DNA of 37,661 bases from the NCBI RefSeq assembly GCF_900539295.1, contig NZ_UQBH01000024.1, positions 1-37,661 of the forward strand, given 5' to 3'. Source of the stretch: an uncultured Megasphaera sp. GTDB taxonomy: Bacteria > Bacillota > Negativicutes > Veillonellales > Megasphaeraceae. The position numbers and the translations under genes were made by a program. Numbering within the stretch: the stretch's first letter is position 1; each line of letters opens with the position of its first letter. Under the pieces are notes generated by a model that made no database searches, was not told where the DNA came from, and saw only the letters and a program-made list of their open reading frames with translations. Of the stretch, positions 15,501 to 23,220 are shown in pieces.

Positions 15501-15531
15501 AGACATAACATTTTTTTGGAGGCGAGTTATT

Positions 15532-16983
15532 TTGTACACGAAAGCGTTGTTGACAGACCTGTATCAGTTGACGATGATGCAGGGCTTATTTTTTGAAGGC
15601 AAGCACGAGCAGCAGTGCGTGTTTGACCGCTATTATCGGAACAATCCTTTTAAAGGGGGCTATACGGTCGTCGCCGGCTTGGAACACCTCATCGACTACG
15701 TCGAAAACATCCACTTCAGTGACGATGACTTGGCGTACTTGAAGAGCACCGGCTTTTTCCGTCAGGAATTCCTGGACTATTTGAAAAAGCTGCGCTTTAC
15801 CGGTGATATTTACGCCATGCCCGAAGGCACTGTCGCCTTCCCGCAGGAAGTCCTCCTTCGCGTCGAAACGAAGAAGGATGAAGCGCTGCTGTTAGAAACG
15901 TGCATGTCTATGATTATGAACCATGAAAGCCTCATTGCCACTAAAGCTCGCCGCGTCCGGACTGTCGCCGGCAATGACAATCTCATGGAATTCGGCCTGC
16001 GCCGCGCCCAAGGGAAATCGGCCGGTGTCTACGGTGCCCGTTCGGCTATGATCGGCGGTTTTAACGGGACCAGCAACGTCCTGGCCGGGGCCAAATTCGG
16101 CATGCCCGTCTTAGGGACCATGGCTCACAGCTGGGTCATGAGCTTCTCGTCGGAACTGGAAGCGTTCCGTCATTATGCTCAGCAGTATCCCAACAACCTC
16201 ATCTTGTTGGCCGATACTTATAATACGTTGAAACAGGGCGTTCCCGACGCCATTACCATTTTCAAGGAAATGAAGGCTGCCGGCACCTTGCCTAAGGTCT
16301 ATGGCATCCGCCTCGACAGCGGCGACTTGGCTTATCTTTCCAAGGAAGCCCACAAGATGTTTACCGCTGCCGGTTTTCCCGACGCCATCATCGCGGCCTC
16401 GAACGACCTCGATGAAAACCTCATTTCGGAATTAAAAGCCCAGGGCTGTGCCATCAATTCCTGGGGCGTCGGCACCAATTTGATCACGGCTAAGGACAGC
16501 CCGTCGCTGGGCGGCGTCTTCAAGCTCGTCGGCCAGTATGACGACGGCAAGTTCGTACCCAAGATCAAGATGAGCGACAATGCCGAAAAAATTTCCAATC
16601 CGGGCCTCAAGAACGTCCTTCGCGTCTATGACAAGAAGACGGGCAAGATGAAGGCCGACATCATCATCCTCGAAGGGGAAAGCATCGATGAATCGAAGGA
16701 CTTGCTCTTAAAGAGCGACAAGGCTCCGTGGCGTTTCCGGACGATTCCGGCCGGTACTTACCGGATCCAGGAAATGCTCATTCCTATTTTTAAAAAGGGT
16801 GAATTAGTTTACAAGAAACCGGATCTCAAGACAATCATGACCTATGCCGACGAACAGATTCAGACCTTGTGGCCTGAATACCTGCGTCTGGTCAATCCGG
16901 AAGAAATGTGGGTCCAGCGCAGCAGCAAGCTGTCGGCCCTGCGTGATGCCGTGTTGAAAGAAGAATCGGCTCATTTCTTCTAA
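15532..16983 (+). CDS. pncB: Nicotinate phosphoribosyltransferase
   Basis: This enzyme converts nicotinate and PRPP to nicotinate mononucleotide, the entry of salvaged niacin into NAD synthesis. The 483-aa protein carries the family N-terminus (LLTDLYQLTMMQGLF), the phosphorylated-histidine region LGTMAHSWVMSF, the PRPP-binding GIRLDSGDLAYLS, and GVGTNLITA. The start is TTG at 15532, chosen because GGAGG (15518-15522) precedes it at a good distance and the next residues match the family N-terminus. It is followed by larE and nth in the same direction with no terminator, so they may be co-transcribed. Confidence 0.95.
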   Translation: MYTKALLTDLYQLTMMQGLFFEGKHEQQCVFDRYYRNNPFKGGYTVVAGLEHLIDYVENIHFSDDDLAYLKSTGFFRQEFLDYLKKLRFTGDIYAMPEGTVAFPQEVLLRVETKKDEALLLETCMSMIMNHESLIATKARRVRTVAGNDNLMEFGLRRAQGKSAGVYGARSAMIGGFNGTSNVLAGAKFGMPVLGTMAHSWVMSFSSELEAFRHYAQQYPNNLILLADTYNTLKQGVPDAITIFKEMKAAGTLPKVYGIRLDSGDLAYLSKEAHKMFTAAGFPDAIIAASNDLDENLISELKAQGCAINSWGVGTNLITAKDSPSLGGVFKLVGQYDDGKFVPKIKMSDNAEKISNPGLKNVLRVYDKKTGKMKADIIILEGESIDESKDLLLKSDKAPWRFRTIPAGTYRIQEMLIPIFKKGELVYKKPDLKTIMTYADEQIQTLWPEYLRLVNPEEMWVQRSSKLSALRDAVLKEESAHFF

Positions 16984-17115
16984 GCCGGCCATTGAGGGGG
17001 AGATGGCCAAACAGGGAGGCTCTTTCTGCGCTCTTGTCTGCGGCGGCTTTACAGGCCCTGCGGGAAGAGGGGAGAAGGTGCCTTTTCTGCACTATTGTAT
17101 AAGGGGGAATCTTTA

Positions 17116-17949
17116 ATGATTTCAACAGATACGCGCAAGAAATATGAAAAGCTTCAAGATATATTGAAATCGCTGGGAAGCGTCGTCGTCGGTTTTTCCG
17201 GCGGCGTGGACAGTACTTTCTTGACCTATGCCGCCCATGAAGTGCTGGGCGATAAGGTCCTGGCCATTACGGCCGTATCGGCAACCCTGCCGGGGAGTGA
17301 AGCGGCTGACGCCAAGGCTATGGCTGAATTTATCGGCGTCGAGCACCGCCTGGTCAATTCGACGGAGTTTGATGATCCGCAGTTCGTGGCCAATCCGCCG
17401 GAACGCTGCTATTACTGCAAGAAGATCCGTTTTACGGCTCTGGTAAACCTCGCTAAGGCCGAAGGCTATCAGTGGGTCATCGACGGCGGCAACGTCGACG
17501 ATCTCGGCGATTATCGGCCGGGCATGAAGGCCTTGGAAGAACTGTCCGATTCCGTCCGCAGCCCCATGATTGAAGCCGGCTTGAATAAGGCCGATATCCG
17601 GGCCCTGTCCAAAGAATTCGGCCTTCAGACCTGGAATAAGCAGAGTGCCGCCTGCCTTGCCAGCCGCGTTCCCTACGGCGTCCGCCTGACGCCTCATTTG
17701 CTGGCTCAGATCGATGCTGCCGAAGCGGCCGTCGCCCCTTATGTCCAAGGGTCGCTGCGCGTCCGCTATCACGGTGACGTGGCCCGCATCGAAGTGGGCT
17801 TAGACGAGATCCCGTCGGTCCTGGCGCACCGGGAAGAGATCGTTCGGGCCATCAAGGATACGGGCTTTTCCTACGTAACCCTTGATCTCGGCGGCTATGA
17901 AATGGGAAGTCTCAATGACGTAATCGATACCGATGAGGAAGAAAAGTGA
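17116..17949 (+). CDS. larE: ATP-dependent sacrificial sulfur transferase LarE
   Basis: LarE builds the nickel-pincer cofactor of lactate racemase: it adenylates the carboxylates of the LarB product and donates sulfur. The 277-aa protein has the PP-loop SGGVDS at 28-33, a CYYC motif at 98-101, and the ACLASRVPYG segment whose C180 corresponds to the sacrificial cysteine of the family. The start is ATG 17116 after AGGGGG (17102-17107); a TTG at 17095 is in frame but less well supported. No larA, larB or larC lies in the window. Lactate racemization is known in Megasphaera-like rumen bacteria, which fits. Confidence 0.93.
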   Translation: MISTDTRKKYEKLQDILKSLGSVVVGFSGGVDSTFLTYAAHEVLGDKVLAITAVSATLPGSEAADAKAMAEFIGVEHRLVNSTEFDDPQFVANPPERCYYCKKIRFTALVNLAKAEGYQWVIDGGNVDDLGDYRPGMKALEELSDSVRSPMIEAGLNKADIRALSKEFGLQTWNKQSAACLASRVPYGVRLTPHLLAQIDAAEAAVAPYVQGSLRVRYHGDVARIEVGLDEIPSVLAHREEIVRAIKDTGFSYVTLDLGGYEMGSLNDVIDTDEEEK

Positions 17950-17950
17950 T

Positions 17951-18598
17951 ATGGCTATTTCTAAGAAAATAAAAGATGAAATGCTCCAGCGGTTTCAGGA
18001 TCAGTACGGCATCATGAAGCCGGCCCTGCATTATAATTCGCCTTTTGAACTGATGATTGCCGTCATCTTGTCGGCCCAGTGCACGGACGAACGGGTCAAT
18101 ATCGTGACCGCCGGCTTGTTCCCTGAATACAATACGCCCGATAAGATGCTGTCCCTCGGCCTCGACGGGCTGGAAGAAAAGATTCGGACCTGCGGCCTCT
18201 ATCACAGCAAGGCCAAGAATATTCTGGCCAACTGTGCCATCCTCTGCGAAGACTATGGCGGCGAAGTGCCTCAGTCCTTTGAAGAATTGGTGAAACTGCC
18301 CGGCGTCGGCCGCAAGACGGCCAATGTCTTGGTCAGTGTCTTGTTCGACATTCCGGCCATTGCCGTCGATACCCATGTCTTCCGCGTATCCAATCGCCTT
18401 CAATTGGCCAAGGGCAAGACGCCCCTTGAAGTCGAGAAGGGGCTGCAGAAAGCCATTCCCAAGGAATGGTGGAGCCGGGCTCATCACTGGCTCATCTGGC
18501 ACGGACGCCGGATCTGCAAGGCCCGAAAGCCCTTGTGTGACGATTGTTTCCTGGCCGATTTATGCCCGGGAAATCAAAATAAGCCGTCTAAAAAGTGA
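17951..18598 (+). CDS. nth: Endonuclease III (DNA glycosylase/AP lyase)
   Basis: Nth removes oxidized pyrimidines and cuts the abasic site in base excision repair. The 215-aa protein has the helix-hairpin-helix LPGVGRKTA with catalytic K122, the aspartate D140 in VDTHVFR, and a C-terminal 4Fe-4S loop with the exact C-x6-C-x2-C-x5-C spacing (CKARKPLCDDCFLADLC). ATG 17951 starts one base after the larE stop and is preceded by GAGGA; an in-frame ATG at 17933 lacks a binding site. It is translationally linked to larE, apparently without functional relation. Confidence 0.96.
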   Translation: MAISKKIKDEMLQRFQDQYGIMKPALHYNSPFELMIAVILSAQCTDERVNIVTAGLFPEYNTPDKMLSLGLDGLEEKIRTCGLYHSKAKNILANCAILCEDYGGEVPQSFEELVKLPGVGRKTANVLVSVLFDIPAIAVDTHVFRVSNRLQLAKGKTPLEVEKGLQKAIPKEWWSRAHHWLIWHGRRICKARKPLCDDCFLADLCPGNQNKPSKK

Positions 18599-18614
18599 TT
18601 TTGTTAAAAAGTTG

Positions 18615-18643
18615 TTGACAAACAGCGAAAAGTTTTATAAAAT
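18615..18643 (+). promoter_or_regulatory. Promoter of the SAM riboswitch transcript
   Basis: Consensus -35 TTGACA (18615-18620), 17-base spacer, -10 TAAAAT (18638-18643). Confidence 0.8.
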
Positions 18644-18671
18644 ACTAGCAATACATAAAATTACATAACCG

Positions 18672-18767
18672 CAATATCCAGAGCAGCTGAGGGATGGGCC
18701 CGATGACGCTGCGGCAACCTGCCAATGGTAAGGTGCCAATTCCTACAGGCTATTCCTGAAAGATATG
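18672..18767 (+). promoter_or_regulatory. SAM-I (S-box) riboswitch
   Basis: The conserved S-box blocks are present in order: CCAGAGCAGCTGAGGGA, TGGGCCCGATGA, GCTGCGGCAACC, AAGGTGCCAATTCC, ACAGGC and GAAAGAT. The closing P1 helix pairs ATATC (18674-18678) with GATAT (18762-18766). An intrinsic terminator follows, so S-adenosylmethionine should switch off the downstream permease gene. Confidence 0.96.
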
Positions 18768-18777
18768 ATGACGATTT

Positions 18778-18809
18778 GAGGCGCAGCTTGAAGGCAGCGC
18801 CTCTTTTTT
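18778..18809 (+). terminator. Riboswitch terminator
   Basis: A perfect 7-bp GC-rich stem GAGGCGC/GCGCCTC (18778-18784 with 18797-18803) followed by six T. It lies between the S-box aptamer and the permease start. Confidence 0.93.
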
Positions 18810-18854
18810 ATGTAGTTCGCACTTATTTTTATTATGGGGTTGGGGGGACTTTTT

Positions 18855-20174
18855 ATGAATGATTCTTCGAGCAGACAGACGATTAAGAAACGGGATGTGG
18901 TGATCCTGGGATTTGCCTTCTTTGCGACCTATTTCGGCGCCGGCAATCTTATTTTTCCGCCGCACTTGGGCTTAAACAGCGGCAGTGATTTCTTGTCCGG
19001 CTTGGCCGGGTTGACCTTGTCCGGTATTTTTCTGCCGATTTTTACGCTCATCGTCATCGGACTCAACGGTGACGTCCATGCGATTACGGAAAAGGTCGGG
19101 AAATATACGTACCGCATTCTCTTGGCAGCGCTGATGCTGGTCTGCACCTTCGTTTCCATTCCGCGGACGGCGGCTACGGCCATCCAGCTCGGCGTTCAGG
19201 GCAATTTCCCGGCAGCACCGATGATTCCTTTGGTCGTCTTATATTTCCTGCTCTGCTACTTCTTCGTCGCCGATCCTCATAATGTCATGGACCGCATGGG
19301 TAAGTATCTGACGCCGGCTTTGGCCTTCATCTTGGTCGCTGTCGCCGTCGTGGGCGTCTTCTTTCCCTTGGGAACTCCGGCAGAACCGGCAGCCGATAAT
19401 CCCTTTGTCAATGCCTTCCTCGGCGGCTACAATACGGGCGACGTCTTAGTCAGCTTCATCATGGCAGCCGTCTTCATCAGCTCCATTCACGGCAAGGGCT
19501 ATACGGAAGTGGGCCAGCGCAATAAAGTCCTCATCTACTGCGGTATCGTATCTTTTATCTTACTGTTCGTCATTTACGGCAGCCTGCTCTACATGGGGGC
19601 CAGCGTCAGCCAATATTATCCTCAGACCGTCGGCCGGGCTGAGCTCTTGGTGGCCATCATCCACCGCATCGGCTCCTGGGTCATGATTCCCATGGGCATC
19701 GCTGTCGTCCTGGCCTGCCTGACGACGGCCATCGGCCAGATCGCCGCTGTTGCCGAATTTACCAGCACGACTGTCGGCAACCGCATCAGTTATAAACAGG
19801 CTGCCGTCGCCTGCTCGCTCCTGTCGGCGTTGACGGCCTTCCTCGGCGTCGACGGCATCGTTACCTATATCGGCTGGATCTTCGGCGTCGCCTATCCGCC
19901 GTGCCTGGCCCTGTTGGTCCTGGGCATCGTCGGGCCCTTGCTGCCCAATCAGGGGGGCTATAAGGGTGCCGTCTACTTGGTCACCCTCTTCGCCTGCCTG
20001 GAATCCCTGCCGGGACTGAGCGGTCTGGCCTTTGCGAAAGCCATCGTCGCCGCTGTTCCTTTGTCGGCCTATGGTTTCGGCTGGATCATTCCCTTTGTAG
20101 TCGGCCTTCTGGGCGGTTCGATCCTGGGGCATTTTACGTCGCCGTCGGAGGCGTTTGAAGTCGAAGCAAAATAA
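18855..20174 (+). CDS. brnQ: BrnQ/LIVCS-family amino-acid permease under SAM control, possible methionine transporter
   Basis: A polytopic membrane transporter of 439 aa with about 12 hydrophobic segments. It begins with the family signature GFAFFATYFGAGNLIFPPHLG and contains GKGYTEVGQRNK and TTAIGQIAAVAEFTS, as in sodium-coupled branched-chain amino-acid carriers (BrnQ). The start is ATG 18855 behind GGGGGG (18842-18847); an upstream in-frame ATG at 18834 has no binding site. Its only visible control is the SAM-I riboswitch, which normally governs methionine and cysteine genes, so the substrate may be methionine (or the carrier may be shared) rather than Leu/Ile/Val. Family assignment is firm; substrate is inferred. 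Confidence 0.9.
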   Translation: MNDSSSRQTIKKRDVVILGFAFFATYFGAGNLIFPPHLGLNSGSDFLSGLAGLTLSGIFLPIFTLIVIGLNGDVHAITEKVGKYTYRILLAALMLVCTFVSIPRTAATAIQLGVQGNFPAAPMIPLVVLYFLLCYFFVADPHNVMDRMGKYLTPALAFILVAVAVVGVFFPLGTPAEPAADNPFVNAFLGGYNTGDVLVSFIMAAVFISSIHGKGYTEVGQRNKVLIYCGIVSFILLFVIYGSLLYMGASVSQYYPQTVGRAELLVAIIHRIGSWVMIPMGIAVVLACLTTAIGQIAAVAEFTSTTVGNRISYKQAAVACSLLSALTAFLGVDGIVTYIGWIFGVAYPPCLALLVLGIVGPLLPNQGGYKGAVYLVTLFACLESLPGLSGLAFAKAIVAAVPLSAYGFGWIIPFVVGLLGGSILGHFTSPSEAFEVEAK

Positions 20175-20178
20175 CAGT

Positions 20179-20220
20179 AAAGGCATTGTACCAAGATTTT
20201 TCATAATACAATGCCTTTTT
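20179..20220. terminator. Terminator after brnQ
   Basis: A perfect 12-bp stem AAAGGCATTGTA/TACAATGCCTTT (20179-20190 with 20207-20218) with T-tail. There is no opposing gene for it to serve on the other strand. Confidence 0.9.
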
Positions 20221-20222
20221 AG

Positions 20223-20251
20223 TTGCATAATAAAGAATTTCTATCTATAAT
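20223..20251 (+). promoter_or_regulatory. Promoter of the aldehyde dehydrogenase gene
   Basis: TTGCAT (20223-20228), 17-base spacer, consensus TATAAT (20246-20251). A strong AAGGAGG binding site follows at 20271. Confidence 0.8.
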
Positions 20252-20285
20252 GATAACATAATTCAAAACAAAGGAGGTTTTTTTC

Positions 20286-21698
20286 ATGGAGTTGAAAAAG
20301 TTGTATATTGATGGCCAGTGGGTAGCCCCCTTGTCTGGTCAGTACATTGACGTACAAAATCCGGCGACGAAGGAAATCTACGCTACCGTTGCCGCTGCCG
20401 GTGCAGAAGATGTCGCTGCTGCCGCTGCTGCTGCAGCCAAAGCTTTTCCTGCATGGTCGGCAAGACCGATTGAAGAACGAATTGACCTTATGAAAAAGCT
20501 GCTGAAAGAGCTCATTCAGTTAGAACCCCAGATGGCTGATGCCGTCGTCAATGAGCTGGGCATACCGGTCTCCTTTGCCAAGACCAACCATATCGGCTAT
20601 CAGCTCGTGCGGATTCAGTCCTACATCGATTTGGCACCGAAGCTGCCCTTAGTCGAAAAATTGCCTCAATCCGTTATCTACCGTCGTCCCTTAGGGGTCA
20701 TCGGCTGCATCACGCCGTGGAACTATCCTTTGGGCCAGATTGTTCAAAAAGTCGTTCCGGCTCTCTTGGTCGGTGCAACCGTCGTCTTGAAGCCGAGCCA
20801 GCACACGCCGGTAACGGCCTATTATTTGGCGGACGCTATGGACCGCGTGGGCTTCCCGAAAGGTGTCTTCAATCTCCTGCCGGGCCGCGGAAGCCAGGTC
20901 GGCAACGCCATCTGCGACGATCCTAATATCGCCATGGTATCCTTTACGGGTTCGACGGCAGCCGGAATCAAAGTATCCCAGCGTGCCTTGGGTTCGCTGA
21001 AGCGCATCACTATGGAACTGGGCGGCAAGTCGCCGTTCATCCTCCTGCCGGGCGCTGACTATGAAAAAGCTGTCCGCATGTGCTTCAATTCGCTCCTGCT
21101 CAACAGCGGCCAGACCTGCTCGGCGCTGTCGCGTCTGATCATTCCTAAGGAAGACAAGGAAAAAATTGAACAGATCCTGGTCAAGGTCCTGCCGGAATAC
21201 GTCGTCGGAGATCCGACCTTGGAAACGACAAAAATTGGTTCCGTTGCTTCGGAAGAACAGTGGAATATCGTCGATTCCTATATTGCCAAGGGCATCGAAG
21301 AAGGGGCTACGGTCCTGGCAGGCGGCCGGCCTGAACCGCCTGAAAAAGGCTACTTCATCAATCCGACCATCTTCACCGATGTGACCAAGGATATGACCAT
21401 TGCTCAGAAGGAAATCTTCGGTCCTGTCCTCTGCGTCCTCACTTATGACAGTGTCGACCAAGCCTTGGAAATTGCCAACGCTACCCGATACGGCCTCAAC
21501 GGCGCCGTCTGGGGTCCCAATAAGGAAGAAGCCAGCAAGGTTGCTGAAGGCATCTTGTCGGGCAACGTCTACGTCAACGACAGCCCGCGCGACGTCACGG
21601 CTCCCTTTGGCGGCTTTAAGGACAGCGGCATCGGCCGTGAAGGCGGCCAGGACGGGATGCTCGAATTTACGGAACCGCAGGCCATTTTTAACGCATAA
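20286..21698 (+). CDS. NAD(P)-dependent aldehyde dehydrogenase
   Basis: This enzyme oxidizes an aldehyde to the acid with NAD or NADP; the substrate cannot be read from the sequence. The 470-aa protein has the full catalytic set: N146 in TPWNYP, E244 in MELGGKSP, the nucleophile C278 in NSGQTCSALSR, FTGSTAAG in the cofactor-binding fold, and the C-terminal GGFKDSGIGREGG. It has a strong promoter and ribosome binding site of its own. Malic enzyme follows after 24 nt with no terminator, suggesting a two-gene operon, though a metabolic link between them is not obvious. Confidence 0.93.
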   Translation: MELKKLYIDGQWVAPLSGQYIDVQNPATKEIYATVAAAGAEDVAAAAAAAAKAFPAWSARPIEERIDLMKKLLKELIQLEPQMADAVVNELGIPVSFAKTNHIGYQLVRIQSYIDLAPKLPLVEKLPQSVIYRRPLGVIGCITPWNYPLGQIVQKVVPALLVGATVVLKPSQHTPVTAYYLADAMDRVGFPKGVFNLLPGRGSQVGNAICDDPNIAMVSFTGSTAAGIKVSQRALGSLKRITMELGGKSPFILLPGADYEKAVRMCFNSLLLNSGQTCSALSRLIIPKEDKEKIEQILVKVLPEYVVGDPTLETTKIGSVASEEQWNIVDSYIAKGIEEGATVLAGGRPEPPEKGYFINPTIFTDVTKDMTIAQKEIFGPVLCVLTYDSVDQALEIANATRYGLNGAVWGPNKEEASKVAEGILSGNVYVNDSPRDVTAPFGGFKDSGIGREGGQDGMLEFTEPQAIFNA

Positions 21699-21722
21699 AC
21701 CATTATAGAGGAGTTATTTGAT

Positions 21723-22979
21723 ATGAATTTTGATGAACAAGCCATGAAGATCCGCCGAGGAAACCACGGCATTCTTGACACCTTTCCCCATGCCGTCTTG
21801 AAGACCAATGACGACCTCAGTGTTCTCTACACGCCGGGCGTTGCCCAGCCGTGCCGGGAGATCACCAAAGATCCGGATCTGTCCTTTGATCTGACCTGCC
21901 GGGGAAATATGATTGCCGTCGTATCGGACGGGACCCGCGTCCTCGGATTGGGGGATATCGGCCCGGAAGCAGCCATGCCGGTCATGGAAGGGAAATCCAT
22001 CCTGTTCAAGGTCTTTGGCGGCGTCAATGCCGTTCCCATCTGCCTGGACACGAAGGATCCCAAGGAGTTCATCGAAACGGTCAAGCGGCTGCAGCCGTCT
22101 TTTGCCGGCATCAATTTGGAAGATATCTCCTCTCCTAAATGCTATGAAATCGAAGAAACGCTGAAGCGGGAGATGAATATCCCCGTCTTCCACGACGACC
22201 AGCACGGTACGGCCATCGCCGCCTTAGCCGGCGTCATCGGCGCCCTGCGCTATGTCAAGAAGGACCTCAAGACGGCCCGCATCGTCATCAACGGTGCCGG
22301 TGCTGCCGGTGCTTCCATCGGCCGCCTCTTGGTTCGTGCCGGTGCCGGCGACGTCACCATGGTCGACCGTCCGGGCATCCTCTATGCCGGCATGGAAGGC
22401 CTCAATCCCGTCCAGGCTGCGCTGGCAGAGGTGACCAATAAGGCGAAGAAGCAGGGGACCCTGGCCGATGCCGTTAAAGGCGCCGACCTGCTCCTCGGCG
22501 TTTCGGCTCCGCATATTTTCACCAAGGAGCTCATCGGATCCATGGCTTCCGATGCCGTCGTCTTTGCCATGGCCAACCCCATTCCCGAAACGGACTACGC
22601 GTCGGCCAAAGAAGCCGGTGCCAAAGTCGTCGGTACGGGTCGGTCCGATGCGCCGAACCAGATCAACAACGTCATGGTATTCCCGGGGATCTTCCGCGGG
22701 GCCATGGCCGTCCGGGCCCGCAGCATCAACGAAGACATGAAGCTGGCCGCAGCCTATGCCATTGCGTCCCTGGTTTCGGACGACGAACTGGCTGAAGACC
22801 ACGTCATCCCCAATGCCTTCGACGAACGGGTAGCTCCGGCTGTGTCGGCAGCTGTCGCTAAAGCGGCTATGGACAGCGGCGTTGCCCGCATCAAGCGCGA
22901 CCCTGAAGACATCCGCCGGGAAGCGGCTGAAACGATTGCCAAATTCCGCGCCGTGTCTGAATCGGTCAATGATAAATAA
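21723..22979 (+). CDS. Malic enzyme (oxaloacetate-decarboxylating malate dehydrogenase)
   Basis: It decarboxylates malate to pyruvate with reduction of NAD(P), or runs in reverse. The 418-aa protein is the short bacterial form, without the phosphotransacetylase domain of MaeB. Visible signatures are the catalytic region LYTPGVAQPCREI, GDIGPEAAMPVMEGK, the metal-binding NLEDIS...IPVFHDDQHGTAIA, and the Rossmann segment INGAGAAGASI. Cofactor preference cannot be told reliably. GAGGAG precedes the start. A terminator follows, so the aldehyde dehydrogenase and malic enzyme genes form one unit. Confidence 0.95.
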   Translation: MNFDEQAMKIRRGNHGILDTFPHAVLKTNDDLSVLYTPGVAQPCREITKDPDLSFDLTCRGNMIAVVSDGTRVLGLGDIGPEAAMPVMEGKSILFKVFGGVNAVPICLDTKDPKEFIETVKRLQPSFAGINLEDISSPKCYEIEETLKREMNIPVFHDDQHGTAIAALAGVIGALRYVKKDLKTARIVINGAGAAGASIGRLLVRAGAGDVTMVDRPGILYAGMEGLNPVQAALAEVTNKAKKQGTLADAVKGADLLLGVSAPHIFTKELIGSMASDAVVFAMANPIPETDYASAKEAGAKVVGTGRSDAPNQINNVMVFPGIFRGAMAVRARSINEDMKLAAAYAIASLVSDDELAEDHVIPNAFDERVAPAVSAAVAKAAMDSGVARIKRDPEDIRREAAETIAKFRAVSESVNDK

Positions 22980-22993
22980 ATACGTATGATAGT

Positions 22994-23035
22994 AAAATCC
23001 GTCCTTTGAGGCCCTGCCTTGGGGACGGATTTTTG
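22994..23035 (+). terminator. Terminator after malic enzyme gene
   Basis: A perfect 11-bp stem AAAATCCGTCC/GGACGGATTTT (22994-23004 with 23023-23033) ending in T residues. Confidence 0.9.
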
Positions 23036-23077
23036 CTTGTCGTGAGTTACTGTTTTGTCGAAGCGATTCACCTTTTA

Positions 23078-23123
23078 TTGTCATGACAGTAGTATTGTCA
23101 AAATTCAGTCAATAGGGTATAAT
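23078..23123 (+). promoter_or_regulatory. Promoter of nadABC with an overlapping dyad
   Basis: -35 TTGTCA (23095-23100), 17-base spacer, consensus TATAAT (23118-23123). Just upstream is a near-palindrome TATTGTCATGACAGTA centred on TGTCATGACA (23080-23089). Its half-site TATTGTCA is repeated over the -35. This is a plausible operator for a NAD-pathway repressor such as NiaR, but the regulator is unidentified. Confidence 0.7.
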
Positions 23124-23144
23124 TGGTGTAAATAAAAAGTGATC

Positions 23145-23199
23145 GTCAGCCTTCGGGACTGGCGGATTGAACGGGACTTGTCCGAAGGGCGGTCCCGTT
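23145..23199 (+). promoter_or_regulatory. Structured nadA leader with two alternative folds
   Basis: Fold one pairs GTCAG with CTGGC (23145-23149 with 23159-23163) and AACGGGAC with GTCCCGTT (23170-23177 with 23192-23199, perfect 8 bp). Fold two pairs CCTTCGG with CCGAAGG (23150-23156 with 23182-23188), which excludes the second hairpin. No terminator follows, so any control would be on translation or RNA stability. No known riboswitch family was recognised. Confidence 0.35.
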
Positions 23200-23220
23200 T
23201 CCCTGAAAGGATGAAAACCT

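Noticed and set aside
16987..17008. Terminator between pncB and larE
   Set aside because: GGCCAT/ATGGCC forms a 6-bp hairpin but is followed by AAACAGG, not T residues.
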